Shown piece by piece: positions 44,663 through 55,269 of a stretch of 64,000 nucleotides of DNA (the first letter of the stretch is position 1; every line of letters starts with the position of its first letter). The position numbers and the translations under genes were made by a program. Under the pieces are notes generated by a model that had not been told where the DNA came from, made no database searches, and worked only from the letters and a program-made list of their open reading frames with translations. This stretch comes from Opeltia flavorubescens (Eukaryota > Ascomycota > Lecanoromycetes > Teloschistales > Teloschistaceae): contig KE546981.1 in the NCBI GenBank assembly GCA_000442125.1, positions 744,001 to 808,000 on the forward strand, given 5' to 3'.

Positions 44663-45664
44663 TCAGCATTTCCTGACCTGCATGCCCTCTCTCTTTGAAT
44701 CTGTAATCGTATTCCTGGTCTTGGAATTCAATGCGTCGATCCAAGCATTCGCATAAGCGTCAACTTCCATTGCCTCTGCCTTCCTCCATTCCCTTGTTCC
44801 TTGTTTGTGCGAGAGTTCTTCCTTTTCTGTCCGCCAGACTCTTCGTCTACCCTCGAATTCATCTGCCTTTTCGAATTTGGTCAAAGCTTCGTCAGACACC
44901 ATTTCCCGCGTGAGCGAGAGATCATCACTATCCTTATTTGCTGTGTTTCTGGTAGGTAGAAATTCGTCCACAAACCTTCGGTATAGATCCCTCTGCGCCA
45001 ATCTTTTCCGATCGTTGGCTTTCAACCCATCTCTTACGTACGCTGCTGCACGAAAGAACCTACTACTACATGCAAACTCGAACATGTCGTCAATGGTTTT
45101 GAATCCTTGCCAATACGACTTCCTATTCAAGTTCAGGAAATCGAGCACGGTGTTCGGATCAGCAGTCAGGAAGATCAAAGCCTTTTTCCGATCAGACGCC
45201 TCTATTTCTGGAATCCGCAAATGTAAGCCTCTATCATTTGCCGTAAGCCCAAAAGGTCTGATGCTCGATCCGAGGATATTCCACAGATCGCCGTGACTTT
45301 TGTGAAAGACCTCCCAGTCAAAATCCTTGCTTTTGCAAAGCTGTATATCAAGCTGAACGAAATGTCCCTCCGAGTCAGGGTAGGGGACAGCGAAGGAGTG
45401 AATTGGATTTGAGGATATGGTCCGTTTGGCGTTCAATGCCGTGGCTATCTGGTTAGGGCTGAAAGGCAAGTTTTTGGGCTCTGAGACGATTATGTCGATA
45501 TCGCCAAAAGAGGCCTTTTCCGGGGCTTCGATTGGAGCAGCTACTTGGTTGAAGAGGCTTACCAGTTGAGAGAGAAACTGGCTGAGCAGGGAATGATAGG
45601 TTGCAGGGGGCATGCGCGGGGTCGAAAGTGGTTCATTGCCTGATGTAAAAGCTTTCCCACCCAT
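44663..45664 (-). CDS. Fungal nucleotidyltransferase-like protein, unknown function
   Basis: Single exon from the ATG at 45664, 333 aa; the open frame runs a further 20 codons upstream without an ATG, and a CTACAG acceptor-like site at its edge means an upstream exon cannot be excluded. Residues about 52-60 (SFGDIDIIVS) carry the D-x-D pattern of the DNA polymerase beta-like nucleotidyltransferase fold, and FVQLDIQLCKSKDFDWEVF may supply a third acid. The middle (FHKSHGDLWNILGSSIRPFG, then LLLRIPEI-like) and the end (MEVDAYANAWIDAL) look well ordered. No signal peptide. Catalytic function is inference; it could be an inactive member of the fold. Confidence 0.75.
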   Translation of the reverse strand: MGGKAFTSGNEPLSTPRMPPATYHSLLSQFLSQLVSLFNQVAAPIEAPEKASFGDIDIIVSEPKNLPFSPNQIATALNAKRTISSNPIHSFAVPYPDSEGHFVQLDIQLCKSKDFDWEVFHKSHGDLWNILGSSIRPFGLTANDRGLHLRIPEIEASDRKKALIFLTADPNTVLDFLNLNRKSYWQGFKTIDDMFEFACSSRFFRAAAYVRDGLKANDRKRLAQRDLYRRFVDEFLPTRNTANKDSDDLSLTREMVSDEALTKFEKADEFEGRRRVWRTEKEELSHKQGTREWRKAEAMEVDAYANAWIDALNSKTRNTITDSKREGMQVRKC

Positions 45665-46279
45665 GTCGAATCGTCCGTCTTGGACACTGGAGGACTCGAT
45701 TGTAAGATAGCTGTAGGGATACAAGCATATTAAGCAACCTGAATAAATGGTGATTTGTTATAGAACGGATTCGATTGATTCACAACCATCTAAGCATGCA
45801 TTGCCTTGAACAATAACAACCAAATGTTCGATTATACTACCTCTTTTGATGAGTCTTACAGCTTCAACTTTTTATGCCTTGGAGGGTAACAAAAAATGTA
45901 GGGGCCCGCCTTGGCATACGACCACCGCAGCGATTGTTCCTTAAACAATGGATAACACCCCACGAATGCTTCGATCAAACCCAAAATTAAAGAGCTCTAG
46001 TACCAGAACTACTGTTAAAGCTGCATGCGCAACTTTTTGTACGATTCTTAGTGGTTGTTGACTGGAAATCGAGGTGTCGTGTTCGCCTCTATTCACTTTT
46101 TTTGTCACCCGATGGTTGTGCTCTGATATCATATCTAATCGCCGCGAAAACACTAAACCCCGATGATGAGGTAATCTTACCTTAATCTACGAACCGCGAC
46201 TTCGAGTACCCGGTATCCGTGTAATATCAGAAAGGGAGGTAAGTTCAACGGAATCTTGACTCTGTTGCAATCGTGTGTA
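45665..46279. other. Divergent intergenic, 615 bp
   Basis: Promoters of the nucleotidyltransferase-like gene (minus) and the NAP-family gene (plus). A first exon of the latter could lie here; none could be fixed. Otherwise nothing recognised. Confidence 0.4.
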
Positions 46280-47310
46280 ATGTTCAATACACTCGCTCGA
46301 ATCGAGAAGCAACTAGCAGATATCGAGTTGGACTATCTCCGGAAAACCTATACCGCTACTAGGCCAAAGCTCGTGGAACGCGCAGCAGCTATCGAGGCCA
46401 TTCCCGATTTCTGGTCTACAGTAATTGATGAAGCCCCAGCAGAGATCGATCAGCGCATACAGCCAAGGGATGTTCCTGCTCTGAATTGCTTGACTGGCAT
46501 CGACGTCGAGCGATTCGAAATACTGGACGCGGACAACGGCGAAGCGAGAAGCATCAAGCTTAAGTTTGCATTCAAGCCCAATCAGTGGTTCCATGACGAG
46601 ACGATCGAGAAGAAATTTTACTGGCGCATGAGTAAGAGTGGCTGGAGCGGCCTAGTGAGCGAGCCGGTGAAGATCCACTGGAAAGACTGCGATCTTACCG
46701 AGGGTCTACTTGACATGGTATTTAACCTATGGCAAAAAGAGATGGAGCTTGAGGTTAGTAGAATATGTAGACTGACTGACAGAGCAAGGACGCTAATGCT
46801 GCACACCAAATAGGCCAGCGGACAGGACCGGCACGATATCAGGGCCACTGACGAGTTCAAGAATCTCGTGGAGAAGGTTGAACGAACACCCCAAGACGCA
46901 ATCAGCCTTTTCGGTCTCTTCGGATTCCGTGGCCATCACATCGGTATCGAAGAGTCTCAAACAGCTATGAACGGGAAACAGGATATGGCCGAAGGTATCG
47001 GGTCAGGTCTAGAAGAACCTGATAAGGAAGCGTCGACATTGCCAGAAACTGAGATCTATCCCCACGGTGAAGAGGTTGCTGTGGCGTTTGGCGAAGATCT
47101 GTACCCTGGGGCAACACAATATTTCAGTGGGTCGGACGTTCGTTCAAGTGAGCTTCTTGCTGAAGTATTGCAGCTGCGGCGAAAGAGCGCGATACAAAGA
47201 TATCGGAAGAGGAATTGCTCAGCGACTCGGACAACTCAGAGGATAGTAACGACGCGAAGGACGATAATCATGTCGATGGGCCCCGCAAGAAGCCAAAAGT
47301 GTACAGGTGA
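46280..47310 (+). CDS. NAP-family histone chaperone (SET/Vps75 type)
   Basis: Exons 46280-46753, 46814-47126 and 47174-47310 give 307 aa. A dimerisation helix (ARIEKQLADIELDYLRKTY) leads into the NAP fold: IPDFWSTVI, then IKLKFAFKPNQWFHDETIEK, FYWRMSKSGWSGLVSEPV and SLFGLFGFRG, the last being a hallmark near the fold's end. The tail is acidic (ISEEELLSDSDNSEDSNDAK) and closes with a nuclear-localisation-like GPRKKPKVYR. Short, SET-like proportions and the FWSTVI motif point to the SET/Vps75 branch, which binds H3-H4 and, in yeast, stimulates the acetyltransferase Rtt109. Intron 2 (47 nt, donor 47127) is inferred: it alone gives ATQYFTAAKERD and opens the acidic frame. The start is the first ATG of the open frame; an upstream exon is possible. 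Confidence 0.87.
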
Positions 47311-50300
47311 TAGATTGATCTTGCTTTTACCGGAGACCAGCAAAAACCTGCATTGCAAACGTCTGATTTGTCATGCATATCGTATTTCAGGGCGATTTTC
47401 ATCCTAGTAAGTTAGTGCTGTACATGCCTCTTATGTACTAGCTTTTTCTCCCTTGTCCGGGTTCTATGGTATCGACACTGCACTTGATCACGTCTGGAAA
47501 ATTTATCGTTTCCGTTAGGCGGTATCTTAAAGTCCGTCGCGCATAGGGTTTTACGCCGTTCTGATTCCAGTGAGCTGAGGGCTGGTCCCCCCGGTAAGTA
47601 ATCAACGTTCTTGGATCGCCACCGGCTTTTGGCTGACAGCATTGCAAAAGGTGCTGAAGAAAAGGATCCAAAATGTGCCTACTCTTCAAAACGATGCGCT
47701 GACGATTTACACGGCTATCAACGGTGATGAATCTCGGCTCTTAACCAATCCCCGTTCCATGCTAGGAGATCGCATCATCGAGGCGCACCCCTCTCCAGAT
47801 ACCGGCAGCATGGCACCCGAACTTTGGGCTACCGTCCCAAGCATCTCACGACCGTTCGATTCCGACTGCAAGGACCAGCTTGACACCTTGACTCGCCAAT
47901 GTACAGTGACCGGGAATACTACATAGGAGCTTCATCCGACCAAGTCGGCCAACAAAACGTTTTCTCAAGCGCTCTTATTATGTGCTTGTAGTCCGCCTAC
48001 GTTCGATTTCATGCCTGCTTGGGTTCGCACAAAGCTGCAGCAGGACAAGTCTTCGCTGGACATCGCCAGTCGCTAAGTAGCGCTCGAAAATATACGTGCT
48101 ATGGCTTCACGTTCATAATCCCGGATATCTGTACTGTCTTGCAAACCGAGGAAGGACGAAATAGGCTGCCAGACTAAGAGCAGGAAGGAAATGGACGGGA
48201 TTAGCACCGATGAAGACCGTATTCAGTGTTGACTCCAGTTTTCTTGTGTGATTAGGGGTTTTTGATCTCCACAACCACTTGAGCATGCATCAAGCCAAGC
48301 CACTCGTCTGAAACCCATGCACTGCACACCAGAAGCTTGCGAAGATGCAGACGACAAGTACATTGCGGTACGCAGACCTGCGTCAAGGCTTGCCTGCTGG
48401 CTTTCTGAGCCGAGATTTTACTGCTTGTGCATGCTTAAGCGGGCGTGGCAGAGGCTATGGTTGAGCTCGGGATCCAACGGATGTGCATGCAGTAGCTGAC
48501 GCCAGACGCACAACCTTATGCGGCGATATCAATGGTATTGTCGGCATCGGCGTAGACTTGGGGATCGGTCCCTCTTTCCTCTGACCTGAAACTTACCTCC
48601 TACTCGTTATGCGGGTTACAAAAGGGCCGACCGCCTCTTCGGTACAGCAGGCCGAATCTTGAGTGCATCTCATTACGAATGATACCGGCACTCGGGGCCG
48701 ATGAACAGTATCGATTAAATAGTGTTCCAGACAATGGGGCTGTTTCGCCGTCGCGTGTCGGAGCTTTGCCTTCGTCTTCATGTTCACAACCAGTCCTTTG
48801 CCAATACTTCTGACGAAGGATACGATGATGCACCTTGTTCCAATCTCGCAAAGACCTCCAGTGATATTTGCAGCAACTTCGTCTAATGCTTGGACAGTAG
48901 TAAACTGATCTACGTTCTACATTTTAGATTGCGGATTAGACTACCACTGGCGCGGCAATATCTCATCGTGGGGGTCGATGGATCTTCATACATAGAAGTA
49001 CAGCAGCGGTTGTCAGGCGTCTCAGGACAAATTGACACGCATTGACCGGTATTAGACTACAACTTGCGTGTTGGGCCGACGCACGCTTGGAGCTCAAAGC
49101 CGGCATTAGTACGAGTCTCGTGACCCAAGCCCCGTTGTAATTGATGGGAATGATGAGATTTGCTGGGAAAGAGACGGACATGGATATCGAAAACGAGACC
49201 AAACCCACAATATGTGTTGTCAACGCTCGGCCGATACAAAGTGGAAGTACTGAAAGGCACCGCGCAGCATGTACCCTTGAGATACTTAGATTTCTCTGGA
49301 GGGCCGGGAGGAGATATGATGCTTCCAGCTGTGGTTGATAGGAGTACTGCGCACCTACTTCTTTCAGGAGGATTGGCTCTTAACCCGTGATACTGACAAA
49401 GCATGGGCAATTTGCAAATTTCCATTGATGCTTCTAGCGTGTGTGCTGGCGTGCAGGAGCGACCGATATCAAGGATATACTTTAACTAATCCGCGCCGTG
49501 GCCGATATACGGCCGTAGTCTATGTATGTTCCTGCAGCAGTCCATCTCCTCTCCACCCTTTAGCGACCATTCTCGCCGAAATAGCGACAAGGCTCCCTAG
49601 GAAGCTAACGGAATGGCTTTATTATTTTCCGACCTGATACGATTCGTGAGCATATGACAACCAACACACGTCTACTGCGCCAACAACGAACGACCTGCTC
49701 AGCCAGCAGAAACTGGCCTGAAATGATGCTTAAGTCTGGACAGCATACAGGCTGTATAGAATTACTAGACCCCACGAGCAGTGATAGTGGATCGTGGACA
49801 GGAAAGAAGGTAAGTAGTGTAGTCACTCAGGCGATGAGTTAGCTAGGCATGAGATCAGTCTGAGCGGTCATCGTAGGAAGCCGCTCGTCACCGGGTTGGC
49901 TATGCACTTGTCTTGGATCATGGTGCTTCCTAATAATGTTGATATCGAAGTTTCGAAGCGCCCCTGCTATGATCAAGATCAACCCCCCTGGCAAATACAT
50001 TTTAGTACATACTCACTCACCCAAAGGATTTGTGTGTCGCGAGCGCGGGGCTAAATGTGAAAATCAACCTCACTGAAGCGCATTTATCCCTCGGCGTCCG
50101 CTTGAATGAAGACGGCCGGGGAGGCAACAGATTGTCGAAGGCGTCTTTGCGTGCCAGGATCGACGGCTATAGCTCCCGTCCAACCTTGTGTGAGTACCTT
50201 GGGTCTAGGGAAAAGGAGATGCCAGTCAAGCCTGTCGACTAGGAAACTTCCGAGAGAAGCTTACTACTAGCTCTGGCAGGAATATGCGAACACTCAATTA

Positions 50301-51506
50301 AGGCTATCCGATGATGTTGGAAGAGGCACATTGTATCGCGTGAGGTGCAATCAAGATTAGAATTACTTCCTGACGTCTCATCGATGAAGGCACGTCGTAA
50401 CCGATAATGCACCAACGGTCGAGGATTCCGACAGACGGCTCGCACAGCAAGAGCCTCACCTCCCAACAAGGAAGGATTCAGCGGGCTGCAAACGACTAGC
50501 TCTCTTGAGGATGGTGGTTGATCTGGAGATCCGTTGGCTTTCTACCCCACGTTGATCAAAAAGGATTGGCGATGGGATGGGAGAGAATGATACAGGGGAC
50601 GCTGACTTAGTCCGACGGCCCCAGGATATTCTGTGGTATGGCCAAGGATCGGCAGAGATGATCGATCTTGAGGAAAGAATTGCGCTGATGCACATCTATG
50701 TAGATACGAGCGAGGGTCTCGTACTTTTCCAGGTCTTCTCACGCTTCGTACATATATTCATCGCCCGCGGCCCCAAAGTCATGCCGATCATTACTGAGAG
50801 CTGCGCGCCCTAAACAGCGGGCACCAACAGGCTGGAAGCCAGCGTGCAAGGAGCAACGGCTCGTCTGACACCCCCCGAAGATTTCCATGGATGCCGTCCT
50901 TAGCTGCATGAAATTACCTGCGGACCCATGTACTGGGAAAAGTACCTGCACGGAGATATCTCGACTGGACGGTGGACACTTCATCCTGTCTGATGCGACT
51001 CTTGTTCAGCGTTCCCCAACATTTCGATCCGCTGCTCTGGCCCCTGGATCCTCTCTTCCTCTCGTTCGTCCTGTGTCTTCCTTTTAACCTTTAACCTTTC
51101 CTAGTTACATTCAGCGACTCGCTAGTAGATCTCGTCTTGGAGAGCCACCTTTCCACCATGTGCCTCCGCCGCAGCAGCGTCGACTCTCGAGGGTGAGGAC
51201 GCGGAGGCATCTTTAGCCTATATTCTCGCTATTCGTTCGGCTTTGGTAGACACCATCTTTTCTATAATCAGCTCGTGGCCGGCACATGGCTCAAGCGTTG
51301 CTCGTTACCTCGTCGCTACGGTAGTGAGAGACCATTATCCGCAGACGCACCGAATCCCCCCTTGTAACCTATCAGAGGTCCAAGAAATGCCTGTCAAACC
51401 TCCTTCTACACCTCCATGATCAGCCAGACTCCGTGGCGCTAAATCTTGGTCCCCTCCCCGCGTTTCCGCCTTGGGATTTGGCCTTATTGATTCGCGGGAT
51501 AATCTC
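47311..51506. other. Gene-poor region, 4.2 kb
   Basis: The longest stretch without a supportable gene. Several short frames have somewhat protein-like composition but no start, splice or family support: 47642-47926 (plus; WATVPSISRPFDSD), the end of a frame near 49195-49390 (plus; YLDFSGGPGGDMMLPAVVDR) and 50577-50813 (plus). They could be remnants of decayed genes. The last ~450 bp before 51507 are pyrimidine-rich and presumably the leader/promoter of the next regulator. No repeats, tRNA or transposon ends were recognised. Confidence 0.4.
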
Positions 51507-52559
51507 ATGTCACGCACCTATATTGGACCCTTTGGCAGGATCCTCCCCGTCCACGACAACAGTGACGAGGACTCTTCAAGCACCGATGGTCGAGAACCGC
51601 CTACACAATCCTCACAGTCGAACATGACAACTTATCAGCTTCCCCCACCACAGATTCCCACAANACTAGAGTTCGGTAGCGATCCACGACCAGGATTTTC
51701 GGAGCCAAAGCATTACGATATCAGTAGTCAGTCTCGACGAGCCATCGAACAGCAGCGACAGCCCTTCGACGAACCAAGGCGTCCCTATCCAACCCAACAT
51801 GGCCAACTCCCTTCCGTCAGCCAACTTCTGACTCCTAGGTCACAGGCGAGCAGTGCTTCATCCCCATATTCTCCCCATCAGAGCCAAACCAGCTCGGACG
51901 GTAGGGTAGAGCAGTCTTCCCCCAGGCCCTCTAGTATTGGGAGGATATCGCCTCAAACCACGGGTGTCCCATATCAGCAAGCGTTCACCCCTAATTCGTA
52001 TTCTACTGCAAGCTATGACGGCGCACCGCCGAGCAGATCAACATTTGCTGGACCATCAGCCGTACCTCCGTATGCCGTGCCGACCCAACCCTTGAACGCG
52101 TCACATATGACTTCATACGTTCAACCAGGCGCTCATCATCAGCGGCCTTATCCTTCGTACGCTCCTCAACCAATGTATACTGCTCCCATGCCAGCGGTTC
52201 CGCAGAACTCCAGCCAAGTTGGTGCATACGATTACAGCTCAGCTGGTCATGCCAGGTCGGATCAACCTATGACGAACAATGGCCAGAATGTTAAGCCATT
52301 GCCGCGAGTGGTGGGTGAACAGGACATCCCCGGCGAAGGTCCCTGCTGGATCTACGAAGACGGTTCCATTTGCCGCAAAGTCATTGATGGCGAGGCCGTC
52401 AATGCTCAATGGGGTGTGACCAAGGCGGGCAAGCCACGTAAGCGATTGGCAATTGCTTGCACCACTTGTCGGGAGAAAAAGATCAAGTGCGATCCTGGTG
52501 AAGGGAAATGCCAGCAATGCGAGAAGTTCGGCCGAGAATGTCGATTCACTACGGCGTAA
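51507..52559 (+). CDS. Transcription factor with C-terminal Zn2Cys6 cluster
   Basis: An open frame from ATG 51507 to 52559 encodes 350 aa. The first ~270 residues are Pro/Gln/Ser/Tyr-rich (LPSVSQLLTPRSQASSASS) like an activation region. Then comes a block EGPCWIYEDGSICRKVIDGE, NAQWGVTKAGKPRKRLAIA, directly followed by a zinc cluster CTTCREKKIKCDPGEGKCQQC..FGREC with spacing C-x2-C-x6-C-x6-C-x2-C-x6-C. The CWIYEDG/NAQWGVTKAGKPRKRLAIAC block is, from memory, highly conserved in a Pezizomycotina regulator family, but I cannot name the member safely. The frame stops right after the cluster at GCG-TAA, where GTAAGT is also a consensus splice donor (52558), so a further exon may follow and the true end may differ. 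An ambiguous base at 51664 leaves one residue unknown. Confidence 0.83.
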   Translation: MSRTYIGPFGRILPVHDNSDEDSSSTDGREPPTQSSQSNMTTYQLPPPQIPTXLEFGSDPRPGFSEPKHYDISSQSRRAIEQQRQPFDEPRRPYPTQHGQLPSVSQLLTPRSQASSASSPYSPHQSQTSSDGRVEQSSPRPSSIGRISPQTTGVPYQQAFTPNSYSTASYDGAPPSRSTFAGPSAVPPYAVPTQPLNASHMTSYVQPGAHHQRPYPSYAPQPMYTAPMPAVPQNSSQVGAYDYSSAGHARSDQPMTNNGQNVKPLPRVVGEQDIPGEGPCWIYEDGSICRKVIDGEAVNAQWGVTKAGKPRKRLAIACTTCREKKIKCDPGEGKCQQCEKFGRECRFTTA

Positions 52560-55269
52560 GTCACCACCCCATTGCCAAGCATTCGCAACCTTCTATGCTC
52601 GATCAAAGCGATCCTCCATTATGACTTGATCAATCTCTTCATCCTGCTTAAACACAAGCCGGCTCTAATCGTCCCCGTTCGAGCCATGTGCTCCTATGTC
52701 CTCAGAGAGGCACTCCTACTTTCCACACCGTCCTTGGCTTAGCGATTAGAGTAATGTATTTCACTAACAGTGAGCAGGCGTGTGCTTCATACCTGATCCT
52801 CGTCATTTGGATCTCGCGAAATAAGAGGAGACAAATTCCCTGATCTTTTGGACACACTGGAGGCATGGGCTCAATTCGGTTACTTACGAACACTTGATAT
52901 ATCTATTGTAATTTACAGATGCATGGTGTTGATTCCCAATCAGCAATTCGGACAGCAATTACAACGATTCTTCGTGTCTGGTTGTGAAACTGGAATGAGG
53001 GTCTCCGAACATTTTATGGTGGTACATCAAGTCAGCTATGAGCCTCTCACTATTCATTGTCATATCCAGGCCGGTCCCTACCACGTGGAGAAATGGCTCT
53101 GTGCACATGGCGACTGCTACAAGTAATCTTATGGCTCGGTCATGTGCACACCATATTTTGTTGGACCTATATCGATTATACAAATTGTCCATTTGGGCTT
53201 GCGTCAGCCCATGAATCTTGCACCAAACACCAAATCTTGATGTGACTATACTTATGGTTGATCACTCCGAGTGTTGAAGAGGAAGGCTTTCTCGCTCCAC
53301 AGTCCGGTCACAGTCTATGGTATTATTTTCCTACAATTGTATGGATCACTCCCATCCCATGCTTTGATGAATACTAATTGGTTTCTCAGGTGATTCATAT
53401 CGCACGCAAGGCACAAAGGCAATGTCGTTTATTTCTTTCAGTTCGTTTCTATCGAGCATGAGCATGGAGGAATTGGAGCAGCAAATGTTGGAAAAATCCA
53501 ACCAAGTTTGATCTACCAGGATTACGAGGCAAAAGACCAGGCTTAATCACGCATCACATCATATTCGGGCCTCTTAATCACTTCAGTCGGCAATGTGACA
53601 GGAAATTATGGCCTGCTTAACGGTCCAAACTGAACTTGTGGAGACGGGTCTCGCGGCGACTGGGTTCTCACCGTATCTGCATGTAGCTTCCAGGGTCACA
53701 GCGTGAAATCTACAGCAATAGTAATGGGAAGGGGAAGGAAGCCAGCAGATCAGTCTAGGGGGGAAGTGTTGTTGACCGTGGTAGTCAAAAACGAGACAAG
53801 ATTCTCAACAGACACATGTAACGAAGGTTGTGGAGGCGGGTCATTGTGAGAACAATTGTTGATAGAGTGGTCTTGAAAACGTGATGTAAGACAAGCACAA
53901 TTGAATAATCTCGATGATTATATTAATTACAGTGTGACTGGGGAGTGAGTACTGGTTAAATTGTCCGTCGCTCCTGCTGCAACAGCGACGGACCTGGAGA
54001 CGACGTCACCAGCCGATAAGTTTGATTGCGCTGAAACGAAATTGACAATCTCTCTCCAGCCCCACAGTCCGCGTCACCCTCAGCGCAATCGCCACGGACT
54101 GCAACTCCAAACCATCTGGTGAGACAAAAGAAAGTCATCACGATAATCATAGTATCTCACAACATTTGCCGTCTTGAGAGTATCGCCCCCAAAGGAGGTC
54201 GATCACAGAGTTCCATAGATCGTTTCATGCTTCGCCCTCCAGGATTCCTAATGAAAACAACTGTTTCCTTTGAGATTTGATCATTTGTGAGCTTGAATGC
54301 TCCTTGGGCGTCGTTGAAATGACGGCCTGGCTTGCTGTAAGCCGGTAGCAACGGCCTGCTATGAAGCGGTTGAACTAATGATCTAAAAAAAATAAAAAAA
54401 TAACGGGCGGGCAATTAAAGTCGGGATGGCTGGGCGTTGGGACAGTGGGAAATGAAGCAGACGGTACGGATCGGCATGCTGGCCAGGGATGTGTGGATGA
54501 GTGGCGGAGAAATGGGCCCACGGATGGCATCTCGGTGGGCGGCAGTAGGTAAAGCTTAGCTGGCCCCCTTTTCGCCAATCGCAACGCGAGCGCAGCATCT
54601 TTTCGGCTTCATGTCTCACCATCTTGGAATTCCTCTTCTCTCATTGGCTCCCTGGTCTTGTTTGTCCCTGTCCCTGGGAGCCCCTTTCATTCCCATGTCG
54701 CTCTTCATCTCCCACTTTCCATCCTGCCTTCTCGTCCTTCCTTCTTACCTTCTTTTCCATTCCTAACTCGTCAGTGCATTGTTTATTCGACGACGTCCCA
54801 GCTTGACGACGTACCTTTCTGTCCTTACGGTCTCGCATCCAGTCACTCCTTTTGGTAACCACTCAAGAACATCGAAAACCCGGCCCACAGCTCGCATCAT
54901 TTCAAGAGAAGAAGCAGACCAAACACAAACATCAAGGCATCATTCGAGAGGACCAAAGTCTTCGAAGAGCAGGATCCAAGATTGCAGTCATTCAAGCTGG
55001 GGTTCGTCAGTGAACTGGTCAGCCCATACTGCTCTGTCAAAAATCGTGTTCAAGATTGGGCATAGTGAATGAAAATACCGCATACAATCAACACCAGCTC
55101 AGGAGCTAGCATCGCTTGAATTGTTGTTTATTCTGGACTTTCACTTGCGCCAAATTCCTCACATCTCCCGTTGCGCATTATCTGTTATCCGCCCTCACTT
55201 TTCAACCAACCGTCTTACTATCACCTTTGGATCGAATCACTAAACGTAAAACCTTCATCCTTAACGAAC
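52560..55269. other. Gene-poor region, 2.7 kb
   Basis: May hold a last exon of the preceding regulator: an AG at 52779 follows a CACTAAC branch site and would add only RVLHT. From 53.2 to 54.6 kb only short frames are seen. A perfect 10-bp hairpin lies at 53963-53993. The last 600 bp are pyrimidine-rich and look like the promoter/leader of the DUF1996 gene. Confidence 0.4.
53963..53993. repeat. Perfect 10-bp inverted repeat, 11-nt loop
   Basis: GTCCGTCGCT at 53963-53972 returns as AGCGACGGAC at 53984-53993. A transcript would form a GC-rich hairpin on either strand. It is outside any supported gene. Role unknown: a regulatory dyad, a structured RNA element or a chance palindrome. Confidence 0.7.

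Noticed and set aside
47642-47926. 94-codon plus-strand frame in the gene-poor region
   Set aside because: Somewhat protein-like, but no family, no upstream exon and no independent support; kept only as part of the gene-poor finding.
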